From assembly GCA_014238825.1 (NCBI GenBank), contig JABAAI010000006.1:1-20593 (forward strand): a DNA stretch of 20,593 nucleotides. The letters are read 5' to 3'. Of the stretch, positions 7,128 to 15,163 are shown one piece after another. The translations under genes were made by a program, and so were the position numbers. The number at the start of each line of letters is the position of its first letter. Position 1 is the first letter of the stretch. The notes below the pieces were generated by a model. The model was not told where the DNA came from and ran no database searches. It saw only the letters and a list, made by a program, of their open reading frames with translations. This DNA is from Leptospirales bacterium (GTDB lineage Bacteria > Spirochaetota > Leptospiria > Leptospirales > Leptonemataceae).

Positions 7128-8381
7128 ATGATAGCAAGTACTAAAAATAAAAAGACTACATATAAGGATGCAGGTGTTGACACCTCTTCTGCGGGAAGTT
7201 TTGTAGATAAAATAAAAAACCTCCAAACAAAGTATTTTAATATTTATAGAAACCACAGCGAACATCACCCTAGCAAGTCTAGCAATTATAGTAAGCAACT
7301 TGATAACAAGAACAACAACGAAAACCCAAAACACTATCCCAGTGCTATGGATTTTGTTGCCCTCACAGATATCTCCTTTCTAAAAAGATATAAGCGACCT
7401 CTTTTGGCAAGCACAAATGACGGAGTAGGCACAAAGCTTCATCTAGCACAACTCTTTAATTATCATAAAACAATTGGTGTTGATCTAGTTGCCATGTGTA
7501 GCAACGATTTGCTCTGTTCAGGAGCAAAAACTATCGGCTTTTTAGACTATATTTCTTGTGGCAAGCTACAAAGAGAAGCGATGGAGCAAGTAATAGAATC
7601 AATTATGCAAGCCTGTCAGTTTGCTGATTGTGTCTTGCTTGGTGGCGAGACCGCAGAACATCCTAATCTAATGTCTCCAAAACAATATGATTTAGCCGGC
7701 TTTGCCTTTGGTGTCCTTGAGGCTGAAGATCTTATAGACGGTTCTACGGCCCAAGAAGGAGACCTCCTGCTTGGTTTAGCCTCTTCGGGGCTACATGCCA
7801 ACGGATTTTCTCTAATCCAACAACTCTACCTAAAAGATGGTCTCACCCTACCAGAGAATCAAGCCGAGAGAGATTTTATCTTCAATAAAATTTTATGCCC
7901 TCCTACTCTGATTTATGAACCAATTTTACGCCCCTTATTAGAAAAAAATTCTACAAGAAAAATAAAGGGAATTGCCCATATCACTGGTGGTGGCTTCTAT
8001 GAAAATATCCCTCGTATCCTCAAGAAAAATTTAGCGGTAGAAATTAAAAAAGATGCTTGGAAGCTTCCAGAACTTTTTGTTGATATTCAAAAAAGATCTG
8101 GACTTGACTTCAAAGAAATGCTTGGAGTATTTAATATGGGAATTGGCATGGTCATCATAGTTTCTCCCAAAGATAAAGATGCTATTATCTCCGAGCTTAA
8201 GGCTAACTTAGCACAGCATTATTCAAAACTGGTGGTTTGCGATTCCCAAGCTGAGTCAAATACAGCCCCCTTACAAGCCACAATAACAGAGCCGGTCGTA
8301 CTTGGGAAAGTAGTAACTGCTAAGCGAGCTTCCAGCTCTAAGGAAGCTTCCAGTTTACAAAAAGTACTTGTTATAGACTAG
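7128..8381 (+). CDS. purM: Phosphoribosylformylglycinamidine cyclo-ligase (AIR synthetase)
   Basis: Closes the imidazole ring to make 5-aminoimidazole ribonucleotide from FGAM with ATP, step five of purine synthesis. Conserved blocks: TYKDAGVD (11-18), NDGVGTKLHLA (98-108), GVDLVAMCSNDLLCSGA (117-133), LGGETAEHP (171-179), GLASSGLHANGFSLI (216-230), GIAHITGGGFYENIPRIL (281-298) and FNMGIGM (335-341). At 417 aa it is longer than the usual ~345. Residues ~35-75 between the first helix and the DGVGTK core are rich in Asn, Lys, His and Ser and replace the GGFGG-like loop normally found there. The C-terminus also extends past the domain with a Ser/Ala/Lys tail. The start is the only ATG in frame before the conserved TYKDAGVD block; no ribosome-binding site is visible. 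gltB follows after 23 bp. Confidence 0.92.
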   Translation: MIASTKNKKTTYKDAGVDTSSAGSFVDKIKNLQTKYFNIYRNHSEHHPSKSSNYSKQLDNKNNNENPKHYPSAMDFVALTDISFLKRYKRPLLASTNDGVGTKLHLAQLFNYHKTIGVDLVAMCSNDLLCSGAKTIGFLDYISCGKLQREAMEQVIESIMQACQFADCVLLGGETAEHPNLMSPKQYDLAGFAFGVLEAEDLIDGSTAQEGDLLLGLASSGLHANGFSLIQQLYLKDGLTLPENQAERDFIFNKILCPPTLIYEPILRPLLEKNSTRKIKGIAHITGGGFYENIPRILKKNLAVEIKKDAWKLPELFVDIQKRSGLDFKEMLGVFNMGIGMVIIVSPKDKDAIISELKANLAQHYSKLVVCDSQAESNTAPLQATITEPVVLGKVVTAKRASSSKEASSLQKVLVID

Positions 8382-8404
8382 AATCTAAGCCTAGTAAGCC
8401 TGCA

Positions 8405-11400
8405 ATGAAAAAGAGAAAGCAAGAATATAAAACACCCGTGGCAGAGGGACTCTACGATCCTACTATGGAAAAAGATGCCTGTGGCGTTGGCTTTATCGCT
8501 AACGTTAATGGTCAAAAATCACGAAAGATTATCGATCTAGCCCTTGAATCCCTCTCCAATCTAGAGCATCGCGGAGCAGTAGGAGCTGATTTAAATACAG
8601 GAGATGGCTCTGGTATAATGCTTCAAATACCGGATGTTTTTTTTAGAAACACCATTAAAGAAACAAATAAACTAGAACTACCTCCCCTAGGGCGTTATGG
8701 AGTTGGCTTTATCTATCTCCCACAAGATAGCAATATGCGTCTAAAAGTTCAAAAACTTATCGAAAAAATTACTATAAAAAACAACTTAGACTTTCTCTGC
8801 TGGCGAGACGTCCCAATAATCGAAAATGTACCGGGAGAAACCGCCAAAAAAACATTACCTTATCTAAGACAATGCTTTATTGCTGCCTCAGATGACATTA
8901 CAACAAAGCTAGATTTTGAACGTAAACTATACCTTGTCCGTCGTTCCATAGATCAAATAGTTCGCAAAGAATACAAACTAGATCGAATAGAGTATTACGT
9001 AGCCTCCTTTTCCTGTCGTACTATTGTCTATAAGGGAATGTTAACCGCAGAGCAGTTAATTGAATTTTATCCTGACCTTCAATCAACAGAAATGAGCTCT
9101 GCTCTAGCCATAATTCACCAACGCTATTCAACTAATACTTTCCCTACTTGGGATTTAGCCCAGCCCTTCCGCATGATCGCACATAATGGCGAAATAAACA
9201 CAATCAGAGGTAATCAAAACTGGATGATGACTCGCCAAAAAGTGATGGAAAGTTCAATCTATAACAAAGACATCAATAAAATACTACCCATTATTATGAA
9301 AGGTCAAAGTGATTCCTCCACCTTTGATGCTGTCTTCGAACTCTTTTGTATGACAGGACGCAAAATGTCACATGCCATGATGATGATGGTACCAGAAGCT
9401 TGGTCTAAGAATCTGGAAATGTCTGATGAGCTACGAAGATTTTATGCATACCATGCAGCAATCCAAGAGCCATGGGATGGACCGACTGCGATTGCATTTA
9501 CAGACGGAGACGTTATCGGAGCAAGCCTAGATCGAAACGGTCTCCGCCCCGGTCGCTACCTGATTACTAAAGATAAGATTGTTATCATGGCCTCTGAAGT
9601 AGGCACGATACCAATTAAGCCTAGTGAGATCGCTTATAGTGAACGCCTATACCCTGGACGAATGCTATTAATAAATACAAAGGAAGGACGCTTTATTCAT
9701 AATGATGATAATAAAAAAGAAATATCTCAGACACAGCCCTACGGTCTTTGGGTCCAACAAAATATGCTTCGCATCGATCAACTCCCAGAACCAGAGCTCT
9801 CAGGCAAAGCAAAAACTCTTGCTAAAGATAAAAAATTAGCAAGCAATATTCGCGAGAAACAACGCATCTTTGGCTACACTAATGAAATTTTGAACCTACA
9901 TCTCTCTCCCATGGCGACACAGGCTCAAGAGCCGATTGGCTCAATGGGCGTAGACTCCTCTCTTGCCATTTTAAGTGATGAACCATTTTCATTATTTAGC
10001 TATTTTAAACAACAATTTGCCCAAGTAACCAATCCTCCAATCGATCCTCTCAGAGAAGATATCGTAATGGAGTTAACCAGTTACATAGGGCCAGAAGAAA
10101 ACCTCCTAGGTGAAAGTTCCCGGCATGTCCGTCGCATAGAACTAGATACCCCTATCCTCAGCAATAAAAATCTAAATAAGATTAAAAATATTTCAACCCA
10201 GCAATTCAAGACCAATACCATAGATATAGTTTTTAATTATGCAAAAAAAGAAAAACTAAAAGAACGCTTAGAGATCATTAAAAATGAAGCTATAGTGGCC
10301 GTTAGTAATGGCTGTAGCCTGCTTATTCTTTCTGATAAAAAAGCCAGTGCGGATTTACTTCCGATACCTAGCCTACTTGCAATCTCTACAGTACATCACA
10401 CCCTGATTCAAGCAGGACTTCGCACCCTCAGCGGTTTAGTTATCGAAAGCGGAGAAGCGCATCTTGTTTCTCACTTTGCTATGCTAATAGCTTATGGCGC
10501 TAATGCTATCAACCCATACCTAGCCTTTGAAAGTCTAGAGGATATGCACAAGCGCAAGGTTCTACCTTCCATGAAAATAAATGATAGCCAAGTAAATAAT
10601 ACGAAGGAAGCAGAGTTTCAAAAAGAAATCCAAAAAAGTTATGACAATTACATCACAGCAATTGACAAGGGTCTCTTAAAAATTTTTAGCAAGATGGGCA
10701 TCTCCACCTTACAGTCTTATTGTGGTGCCCAAATTTTTGAAGCGATAGGTCTTAGTTCCAAGCTTATCGATGATTATTTTCATGGTACTCAAAGCAAGAT
10801 CGAAGGATTAAGCATAGAAAGCTTAGAAGAAGAATGCATCCGTCGTCACAAACTGGCCTACACATCAATGGCTCCAAAGCAACAATTACCTAGCGGTGGT
10901 GTCCATCACTATCGCAAGTTTGGCATAAAACATCTCCTAGACCCAAAAAGTATTTATCTTTTGCAACACTCTACACACAGCAATGATTATGGCTTGTACC
11001 AAGAATATGCACAGCACATTAACGAACAAAACGATGAAGCAATTAACCTACGCGGTCTCCTCAAACTCAAATCAAAAAGCAGCCCTAAAAAAACAAGCAT
11101 TCCTCTAGCAGAAGTCGAAGCAGAAACAGAAATATTAAAACGATTTTCTACTGGGGCGATGAGCTTCGGTGCTATTTCGTGGGAAGCACACACCGACTTA
11201 GCAATTGCAATGAATCAAATTAACGGAAAATCTAATACAGGAGAAGGAGGCGAAGATCCGATTCGCTTTCAAAGCAAGAACGGCAAAAGCATGCGTTCTG
11301 CCATCAAACAGGTCGCCTCCGGACGCTTTGGAGTCACCAGCCATTATTTAGTAAACGCAGATGATATTCAAATAAAAATCGCCCAGGGAGCAAAGCCAGG

Positions 11401-13018
11401 CGAAGGGGGCCAGCTACCCGGTCATAAGGTGGACGCCTACATTGCCAAATTACGTTTCAGCACTCCTCAAGTAACTTTAATTAGCCCACCGCCTCACCAT
11501 GACATTTATTCAATAGAAGATATCAAGCAACTCATCTTTGATTTGAAAAATGTAAACCCTCGTGCTCGCATTAGCGTAAAGCTCGTTTCTGAAAGTGGCG
11601 TGGGTACAGTAGCCGCCGGAGTAACAAAAGCAACTGCAGATCACATTCACATAAGTGGCTTCTCTGGTGGAACTGGAGCCAGCCCAATCTCTTCTATTCA
11701 CTATGCTGGAATGCCTTGGGAGCTGGGATTAAGTGAGACGCACCAAACTCTGCTAATTCAAGGTCTCCGTGACCGCGTATATCTAGGAGTGGATGGCAAA
11801 ATATTAACAGGCCGTGATGTTGTCATTGCCGCCATCTTAGGTGCAGATGAATTTAGTTTTTCTATCGCTCCCTTGATTGTCTTAGGTTGCATTATGATGC
11901 GTAAATGCCACCTAAATACTTGCCCCGTTGGTATTGCCAGCCAAGACCCTATCTTACGCAAGCGCTATCACGGCAAAGCCGATGATGTCGTCAATTACAT
12001 GTATTTTGTCGCTAGGGAGATTAGAGAGATAATGGCAGAGCTTGGTATTGCAAAGTTTAATAACTTGATTGGCCAAACAGATCTAATTGAAACAAAGATA
12101 CCCAAAGAACATTGGAAAGCACGCGATCTGGACTTGAGTCGCCTGCTCCACAAACCAAAGCCCAATTACGGCACAAAGCTTTATCGAAGCCAAGACCAAA
12201 ATCATCACCTAGAAAAACAGCTTGATAAAAAGATAATTCAAGAAGCAAAGCAAGTCCTAGACCCTAAAAACAAAAATAAAAAGCAATTCAATATGAAGCT
12301 AAAAATAAATAACCGTAATAGGTCCCTAGGCGCGATGCTTTCCGGAGAAATTGCCCGGCTTTATGGTGCCGAAGCCTTACCTGCTAAAATAATTCACCTA
12401 GAGCTAGAAGGCTTTGCCGGGCAAAGTTTTGGAGCCTTTATAAATAAGGGTATTTCATTTTGCCTTTGGGGACAAGCCAATGACTACGTAGGCAAGGGAA
12501 TGTGTGGTGGTCACTTAGTCATTCGTGTACCAAAAGAATGCGATTATAAATCTTGGGAAAATATCATTATAGGAAACACTTGCTTTTATGGTGCCACCTC
12601 AGGCGAAGCATATTGTGAGGGCGTGGCAGGAGAAAGGTTTTGTGTCCGCAACTCCGGGCTTAATGCAGTCATCGAGGGGATAGGAGATCATGGTTGCGAA
12701 TATATGACTGGCGGTAGAGTTGCCATTATAGGAAAGACAGGAAGAAACTTTGCCTCCGGCATGTCGGGCGGAATAGCGTACGTTTACGACTTAACGGGAA
12801 ACTTCACCAAAAACCTTAACCCCGCGATGGTTGATCTAGAAGATCTAAGTCAAGAAAACGATAAAAAGGAATGTCTAGACCTTATTGAAAATCATTTTAA
12901 GAATACAGCATCAAAACGAGCCCAGTTTATATTAAAAAACTGGCAAGAAGAACAAGCTAAATTTATTAAAATCATACCTAAGGATTATAAAAGATTTCTA
13001 AGCACACAGCCTAAGTAA
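8405..13018 (+). CDS. gltB: Glutamate synthase (GOGAT) large subunit
   Basis: Makes two glutamates from glutamine and 2-oxoglutarate. The N-terminal class II amidotransferase domain begins at C26 in KDACGVGF, so a 25-residue propeptide must be removed to free the nucleophile. LEHRGAVGAD and HNGEINTIRGN follow. The central domain is followed by the FMN/2-oxoglutarate synthase barrel (about 840-1250) with STGAMSFGAIS, NTGEGGED, KPGEGGQLPGHKV, ISPPPHHDIYSIEDI and SGGTGASP. The 3Fe-4S cysteines are C1162, C1168 and C1173 (CX5CX4C). The C-terminal GXGXG beta-helix carries GEAYCEGVAGERFCVRNSG. At 1537 aa it is full length. gltD, the NAD(P)H-using small subunit, is not next to it, so the electron donor is either an unlinked GltD or ferredoxin. 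No Shine-Dalgarno is visible before the ATG. Probably co-transcribed with purM. Confidence 0.96.
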   Translation: MKKRKQEYKTPVAEGLYDPTMEKDACGVGFIANVNGQKSRKIIDLALESLSNLEHRGAVGADLNTGDGSGIMLQIPDVFFRNTIKETNKLELPPLGRYGVGFIYLPQDSNMRLKVQKLIEKITIKNNLDFLCWRDVPIIENVPGETAKKTLPYLRQCFIAASDDITTKLDFERKLYLVRRSIDQIVRKEYKLDRIEYYVASFSCRTIVYKGMLTAEQLIEFYPDLQSTEMSSALAIIHQRYSTNTFPTWDLAQPFRMIAHNGEINTIRGNQNWMMTRQKVMESSIYNKDINKILPIIMKGQSDSSTFDAVFELFCMTGRKMSHAMMMMVPEAWSKNLEMSDELRRFYAYHAAIQEPWDGPTAIAFTDGDVIGASLDRNGLRPGRYLITKDKIVIMASEVGTIPIKPSEIAYSERLYPGRMLLINTKEGRFIHNDDNKKEISQTQPYGLWVQQNMLRIDQLPEPELSGKAKTLAKDKKLASNIREKQRIFGYTNEILNLHLSPMATQAQEPIGSMGVDSSLAILSDEPFSLFSYFKQQFAQVTNPPIDPLREDIVMELTSYIGPEENLLGESSRHVRRIELDTPILSNKNLNKIKNISTQQFKTNTIDIVFNYAKKEKLKERLEIIKNEAIVAVSNGCSLLILSDKKASADLLPIPSLLAISTVHHTLIQAGLRTLSGLVIESGEAHLVSHFAMLIAYGANAINPYLAFESLEDMHKRKVLPSMKINDSQVNNTKEAEFQKEIQKSYDNYITAIDKGLLKIFSKMGISTLQSYCGAQIFEAIGLSSKLIDDYFHGTQSKIEGLSIESLEEECIRRHKLAYTSMAPKQQLPSGGVHHYRKFGIKHLLDPKSIYLLQHSTHSNDYGLYQEYAQHINEQNDEAINLRGLLKLKSKSSPKKTSIPLAEVEAETEILKRFSTGAMSFGAISWEAHTDLAIAMNQINGKSNTGEGGEDPIRFQSKNGKSMRSAIKQVASGRFGVTSHYLVNADDIQIKIAQGAKPGEGGQLPGHKVDAYIAKLRFSTPQVTLISPPPHHDIYSIEDIKQLIFDLKNVNPRARISVKLVSESGVGTVAAGVTKATADHIHISGFSGGTGASPISSIHYAGMPWELGLSETHQTLLIQGLRDRVYLGVDGKILTGRDVVIAAILGADEFSFSIAPLIVLGCIMMRKCHLNTCPVGIASQDPILRKRYHGKADDVVNYMYFVAREIREIMAELGIAKFNNLIGQTDLIETKIPKEHWKARDLDLSRLLHKPKPNYGTKLYRSQDQNHHLEKQLDKKIIQEAKQVLDPKNKNKKQFNMKLKINNRNRSLGAMLSGEIARLYGAEALPAKIIHLELEGFAGQSFGAFINKGISFCLWGQANDYVGKGMCGGHLVIRVPKECDYKSWENIIIGNTCFYGATSGEAYCEGVAGERFCVRNSGLNAVIEGIGDHGCEYMTGGRVAIIGKTGRNFASGMSGGIAYVYDLTGNFTKNLNPAMVDLEDLSQENDKKECLDLIENHFKNTASKRAQFILKNWQEEQAKFIKIIPKDYKRFLSTQPK

Positions 13019-13032
13019 AGCCCTCGTTGCAC

Positions 13033-13200
13033 TTATTTTTTTGCTCCATCTATAGCACCAAGTTTTTCTCCATAATCTTTAGCATCTTTTGTGTGCATCT
13101 TTTTTGTACAGCGATTATAATGCTTAAAAATAGCTAGTCTATGAATGATGATATCAGTATTGCTAAATTGCGAGATTTGACTGATAAAAGAGCTTGGCAG
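13033..13200 (-). pseudogene. Possible coding remnant (open minus-strand frame)
   Basis: Fifty-five sense codons ending in TAA (13033-13035) and closed upstream by a TAA at 13201-13203. The end reads like ordinary soluble protein (…FKHYNRCTKKMHTKDAKDYG…, ending GAIDGAKK). The only in-frame ATG is at 13098, giving just 21 residues. No start signal or recognisable family is visible. It may be the eroded 3' end of a gene reading away from the VOC gene, or chance. Confidence 0.15.
13103..13117 (+). repeat. 15-bp direct repeat, right copy
   Basis: Second copy of tttgtacagcgatta, in the spacer after gltB. On the minus strand it encodes the NRCTK part of the open antisense frame. The two copies bracket the 13-kb block from the M3 peptidase to gltB. 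Confidence 0.4.
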
Positions 13201-13239
13201 TTATTAAAAACAGGCTTAAGTCTAAAACAGCTTAGATAA
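13141..13239 (+). CDS. Hypothetical 32-residue ORF
   Basis: ATG-to-TAA frame of 32 codons, basic and leucine-rich (…DKRAWQLLKTGLSLKQLR), vaguely like one helix of a DNA-binding segment. No ribosome-binding site, and it lies over the antisense open frame, so at most one of the two is real. Listed for completeness; probably not expressed. Confidence 0.1.
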   Translation: MNDDISIAKLRDLTDKRAWQLLKTGLSLKQLR

Positions 13240-13383
13240 TTCTAACTTTTAGTAAAAACTAAGCATAAAAATATTTTTTTATTGACAATAATAATATTCT
13301 ACAGCACTTGGTACATAGTGTACTTTATGTTTCAACTATAATTAAGCTCAGTTATAGAATTTTAACTTTACTTAAAAAGCAAA

Positions 13384-13752
13384 ATGATTTTATTAGAAGA
13401 ATTACATCATGTCTCCCTTGGGAGTACAAATATACTTGAAACTATTAAATTTTATCAAGGTCTATTTGATTTTGAAATCATCGAGCAATCCGAACAGCAC
13501 GCTATCCTTCGTCTAAGCACCTTTAATATTCGTTTCAATCAGATACCGGGTTATCATTGCACAGTCAAAAACCCTGGCGAAACCAGTTTAGCCTTTGTTT
13601 TGGATGTAGATGATTTTACAGATGCTCTCACTGAATTAGAAGAGAAAGAAATTGAAATTATCAAAGGTCCTCTGGCTATAGAAAAAGGTGAATCTCTGTT
13701 GATTGCTGACCCCGATGGGCATTTAATAGAACTATTCTACCAAGAGATGTAA
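13384..13752 (+). CDS. VOC (glyoxalase/bleomycin-resistance fold) family protein
   Basis: Small metalloenzyme-fold protein of 122 aa, the usual size of a single VOC module pair. The first beta-alpha-beta-beta-beta unit starts with LEELHHVSLGSTNILETIKFYQGLFDFE, and the second ends with the signature ADPDGHLIELFY. Likely metal ligands by family pattern are H8 or H9, possibly H58, and E116. Members include glyoxalase I, epimerases, dioxygenases and thiol transferases for antibiotics, and the substrate cannot be deduced. It lies 23 bp before nqrA, so it may share a transcript with the NQR genes, though a functional link is not obvious. The ATG at 13384 gives the natural N-terminus; the ribosome-binding site is poor. 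Confidence 0.8.
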   Translation: MILLEELHHVSLGSTNILETIKFYQGLFDFEIIEQSEQHAILRLSTFNIRFNQIPGYHCTVKNPGETSLAFVLDVDDFTDALTELEEKEIEIIKGPLAIEKGESLLIADPDGHLIELFYQEM

Positions 13753-13775
13753 TTATTTAAATATAATACCTCCAG

Positions 13776-15143
13776 ATGAAAACTTATCGTATTTGGTATG
13801 GCTATGATCTCCCTATCAAAGGCAAAACTCAAAATATTTTAAAAGAGATGAAAAGTCCTACTCTTTTTAGTGTAAGACCAAATGAATTTGAGCATATAAA
13901 ACCAAAGTTGCTGGTCTCTCAAGGAGATAATGTTAAAATTGGCACCCCACTCTTTCACGACAAACTTCAATCCCAAGTAATTTTTGCATCTCCAGCCTCC
14001 GGTACAATTCAGAATATTTCTTTTGGTCCCCGTAGAGTCGTTGAAGAAATTACAATTCAGGCATCTTCAGCTGGTGATAGCTATGAACAACATCCTAGCT
14101 TAAGTCCTGATAAAATTAAAAGTGCTACTAAAGAGGAAATAACAAAACGCCTCTTAGCTGGTGGTCTCTGGCCATATATCAAACAACGTCCCTTTGATAT
14201 TATTGCTAATCCACAACAAGAAAATCTATCTGCTATCTTTGTTAACTGCATGGACACAGCACCACTCGCTGCTAATCCTGAATTTACCTTAAAAGATGAC
14301 TTAGCAGCCCTCCAATCAGGAATCGATGCCCTAAGTCTTTTTACTAAAGAGATTCATCTAAGTATAGCAGCCTCTAAAGCCAAAGCAAAGTCTATTTTTG
14401 AACAAATTAAGAATGTCAGCCTCCACCGCTTTCGTGGTCCTCACCCTGCCGGCCTAACTAGCACCCATATTCATAATATTAGCCCGATGCATCCTAAAAA
14501 AACGGTCTGGTGTCTCAATGGTAGAGACCTAGTGGCAATTGGGAACTTTTTGCTAAGTGGTAAATATCCCACCACGCGAATCATAGCTCTGGCAGGTACA
14601 GAAATCAAAGAAAGATTATATTATAAAACAAGAATAGGTGCCTCCCTTGCTAATATTCTTAAACACAATCTTAGTAATCCGCAAGATAAGTCGCGTATTA
14701 TTTCAGGCAATGTGCTTACAGGAAAAAAGATAGCAATAGAAAGTAGTCTTGGTTTTTATGATGATATGATTACTGTAATCCCAGAGAAAAGTGAACGTGA
14801 TTTTATATCATGGTTGCTGCCAGGATTTTCACGCTATACGTGGTCTCGTACCTTCTTCTCAAAACTACTGCCTAAGCGAAAATACACAATGCATACCAAC
14901 AAAAACGGAGAAGAACGAGCTTTGGTTAAAACAGGTGATTATGAAAAAGTGACAGCCCTAGACATTCTCCCCTCTCTACTTATCAAGGCGATAATAACAA
15001 AAGACATAGATTCAATGGAACAACTTGGTATTTATGAAGTCGCCCCCGAGGACTTGGCCCTCTGCTCTTATATCTGCCCCTCTAAAGTAGAATTTACGAA
15101 AATACTACGTCAAGGATTAGATTTAATCTTAGCTGAAAAATAG
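13776..15143 (+). CDS. nqrA: Na+-translocating NADH:quinone oxidoreductase subunit A
   Basis: Peripheral cytoplasmic subunit of the Na+-NQR respiratory pump, implicated in quinone binding. It has no membrane helices. The N-terminus has the GYDLPIKGK opening and a lipoyl-like segment with VSQGDNVKIGTPLFHDK and ASPASGTIQNISFGPRRVVEEI. Mid-protein RFRGPHPAGLTSTHIHNI and a C-terminal domain with GFSRYTWSRTF and SYICPSKVEF are typical. At 455 aa it is close to the ~446 aa of Vibrio NqrA. No Shine-Dalgarno precedes the ATG; a TATAAT at 13762-13767 lacks a -35 partner. First gene of the nqrABCD run, with nqrB 20 bp downstream. Confidence 0.93.
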   Translation: MKTYRIWYGYDLPIKGKTQNILKEMKSPTLFSVRPNEFEHIKPKLLVSQGDNVKIGTPLFHDKLQSQVIFASPASGTIQNISFGPRRVVEEITIQASSAGDSYEQHPSLSPDKIKSATKEEITKRLLAGGLWPYIKQRPFDIIANPQQENLSAIFVNCMDTAPLAANPEFTLKDDLAALQSGIDALSLFTKEIHLSIAASKAKAKSIFEQIKNVSLHRFRGPHPAGLTSTHIHNISPMHPKKTVWCLNGRDLVAIGNFLLSGKYPTTRIIALAGTEIKERLYYKTRIGASLANILKHNLSNPQDKSRIISGNVLTGKKIAIESSLGFYDDMITVIPEKSERDFISWLLPGFSRYTWSRTFFSKLLPKRKYTMHTNKNGEERALVKTGDYEKVTALDILPSLLIKAIITKDIDSMEQLGIYEVAPEDLALCSYICPSKVEFTKILRQGLDLILAEK

Positions 15144-15163
15144 TAAATCTAAAGAGAATTAAA

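Larger units (their letters stand above)
13019..13383. other. 365-bp AT-rich spacer between gltB and the VOC gene
   Basis: The longest gene-poor stretch in the window. It holds an open frame on the minus strand (13033-13200), a 32-codon ORF on the plus strand (13141-13239), a 9-bp direct repeat gcatctttt (13082-13090 and 13095-13103), a 15-bp sequence also found at position 1, short AT-only hairpins (13232-13245, 13249-13262), and an isolated TTGACA (13282-13287) with no matching -10. A TATAAT at 13337-13342 is the best -10 for the next gene, but no good -35 lies at the right distance. There is no convincing rho-independent terminator for gltB. It looks like decayed sequence. Confidence 0.5.

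Noticed and set aside
7172..7185. Inverted repeat AGGTGT-TG-ACACCT just inside purM, resembling an operator
   Set aside because: It encodes the invariant AGVDTS part of the PurM N-terminal motif, so coding constraint explains it.
13249..13280. AT-rich hairpin followed by a T-run as a gltB terminator
   Set aside because: The stem is only five mostly A/T pairs and the T-run is about 10 nt away, too weak to call a rho-independent terminator.
13282..13287. Perfect TTGACA upstream of the VOC gene as a promoter -35
   Set aside because: No -10-like hexamer lies 16-18 nt downstream, and the TATAAT at 13337 is far too distant.
13762..13767. TATAAT just before nqrA as a leaderless promoter
   Set aside because: No recognisable -35 at 16-18 nt spacing, and AT-rich intergenic sequence produces this hexamer readily.
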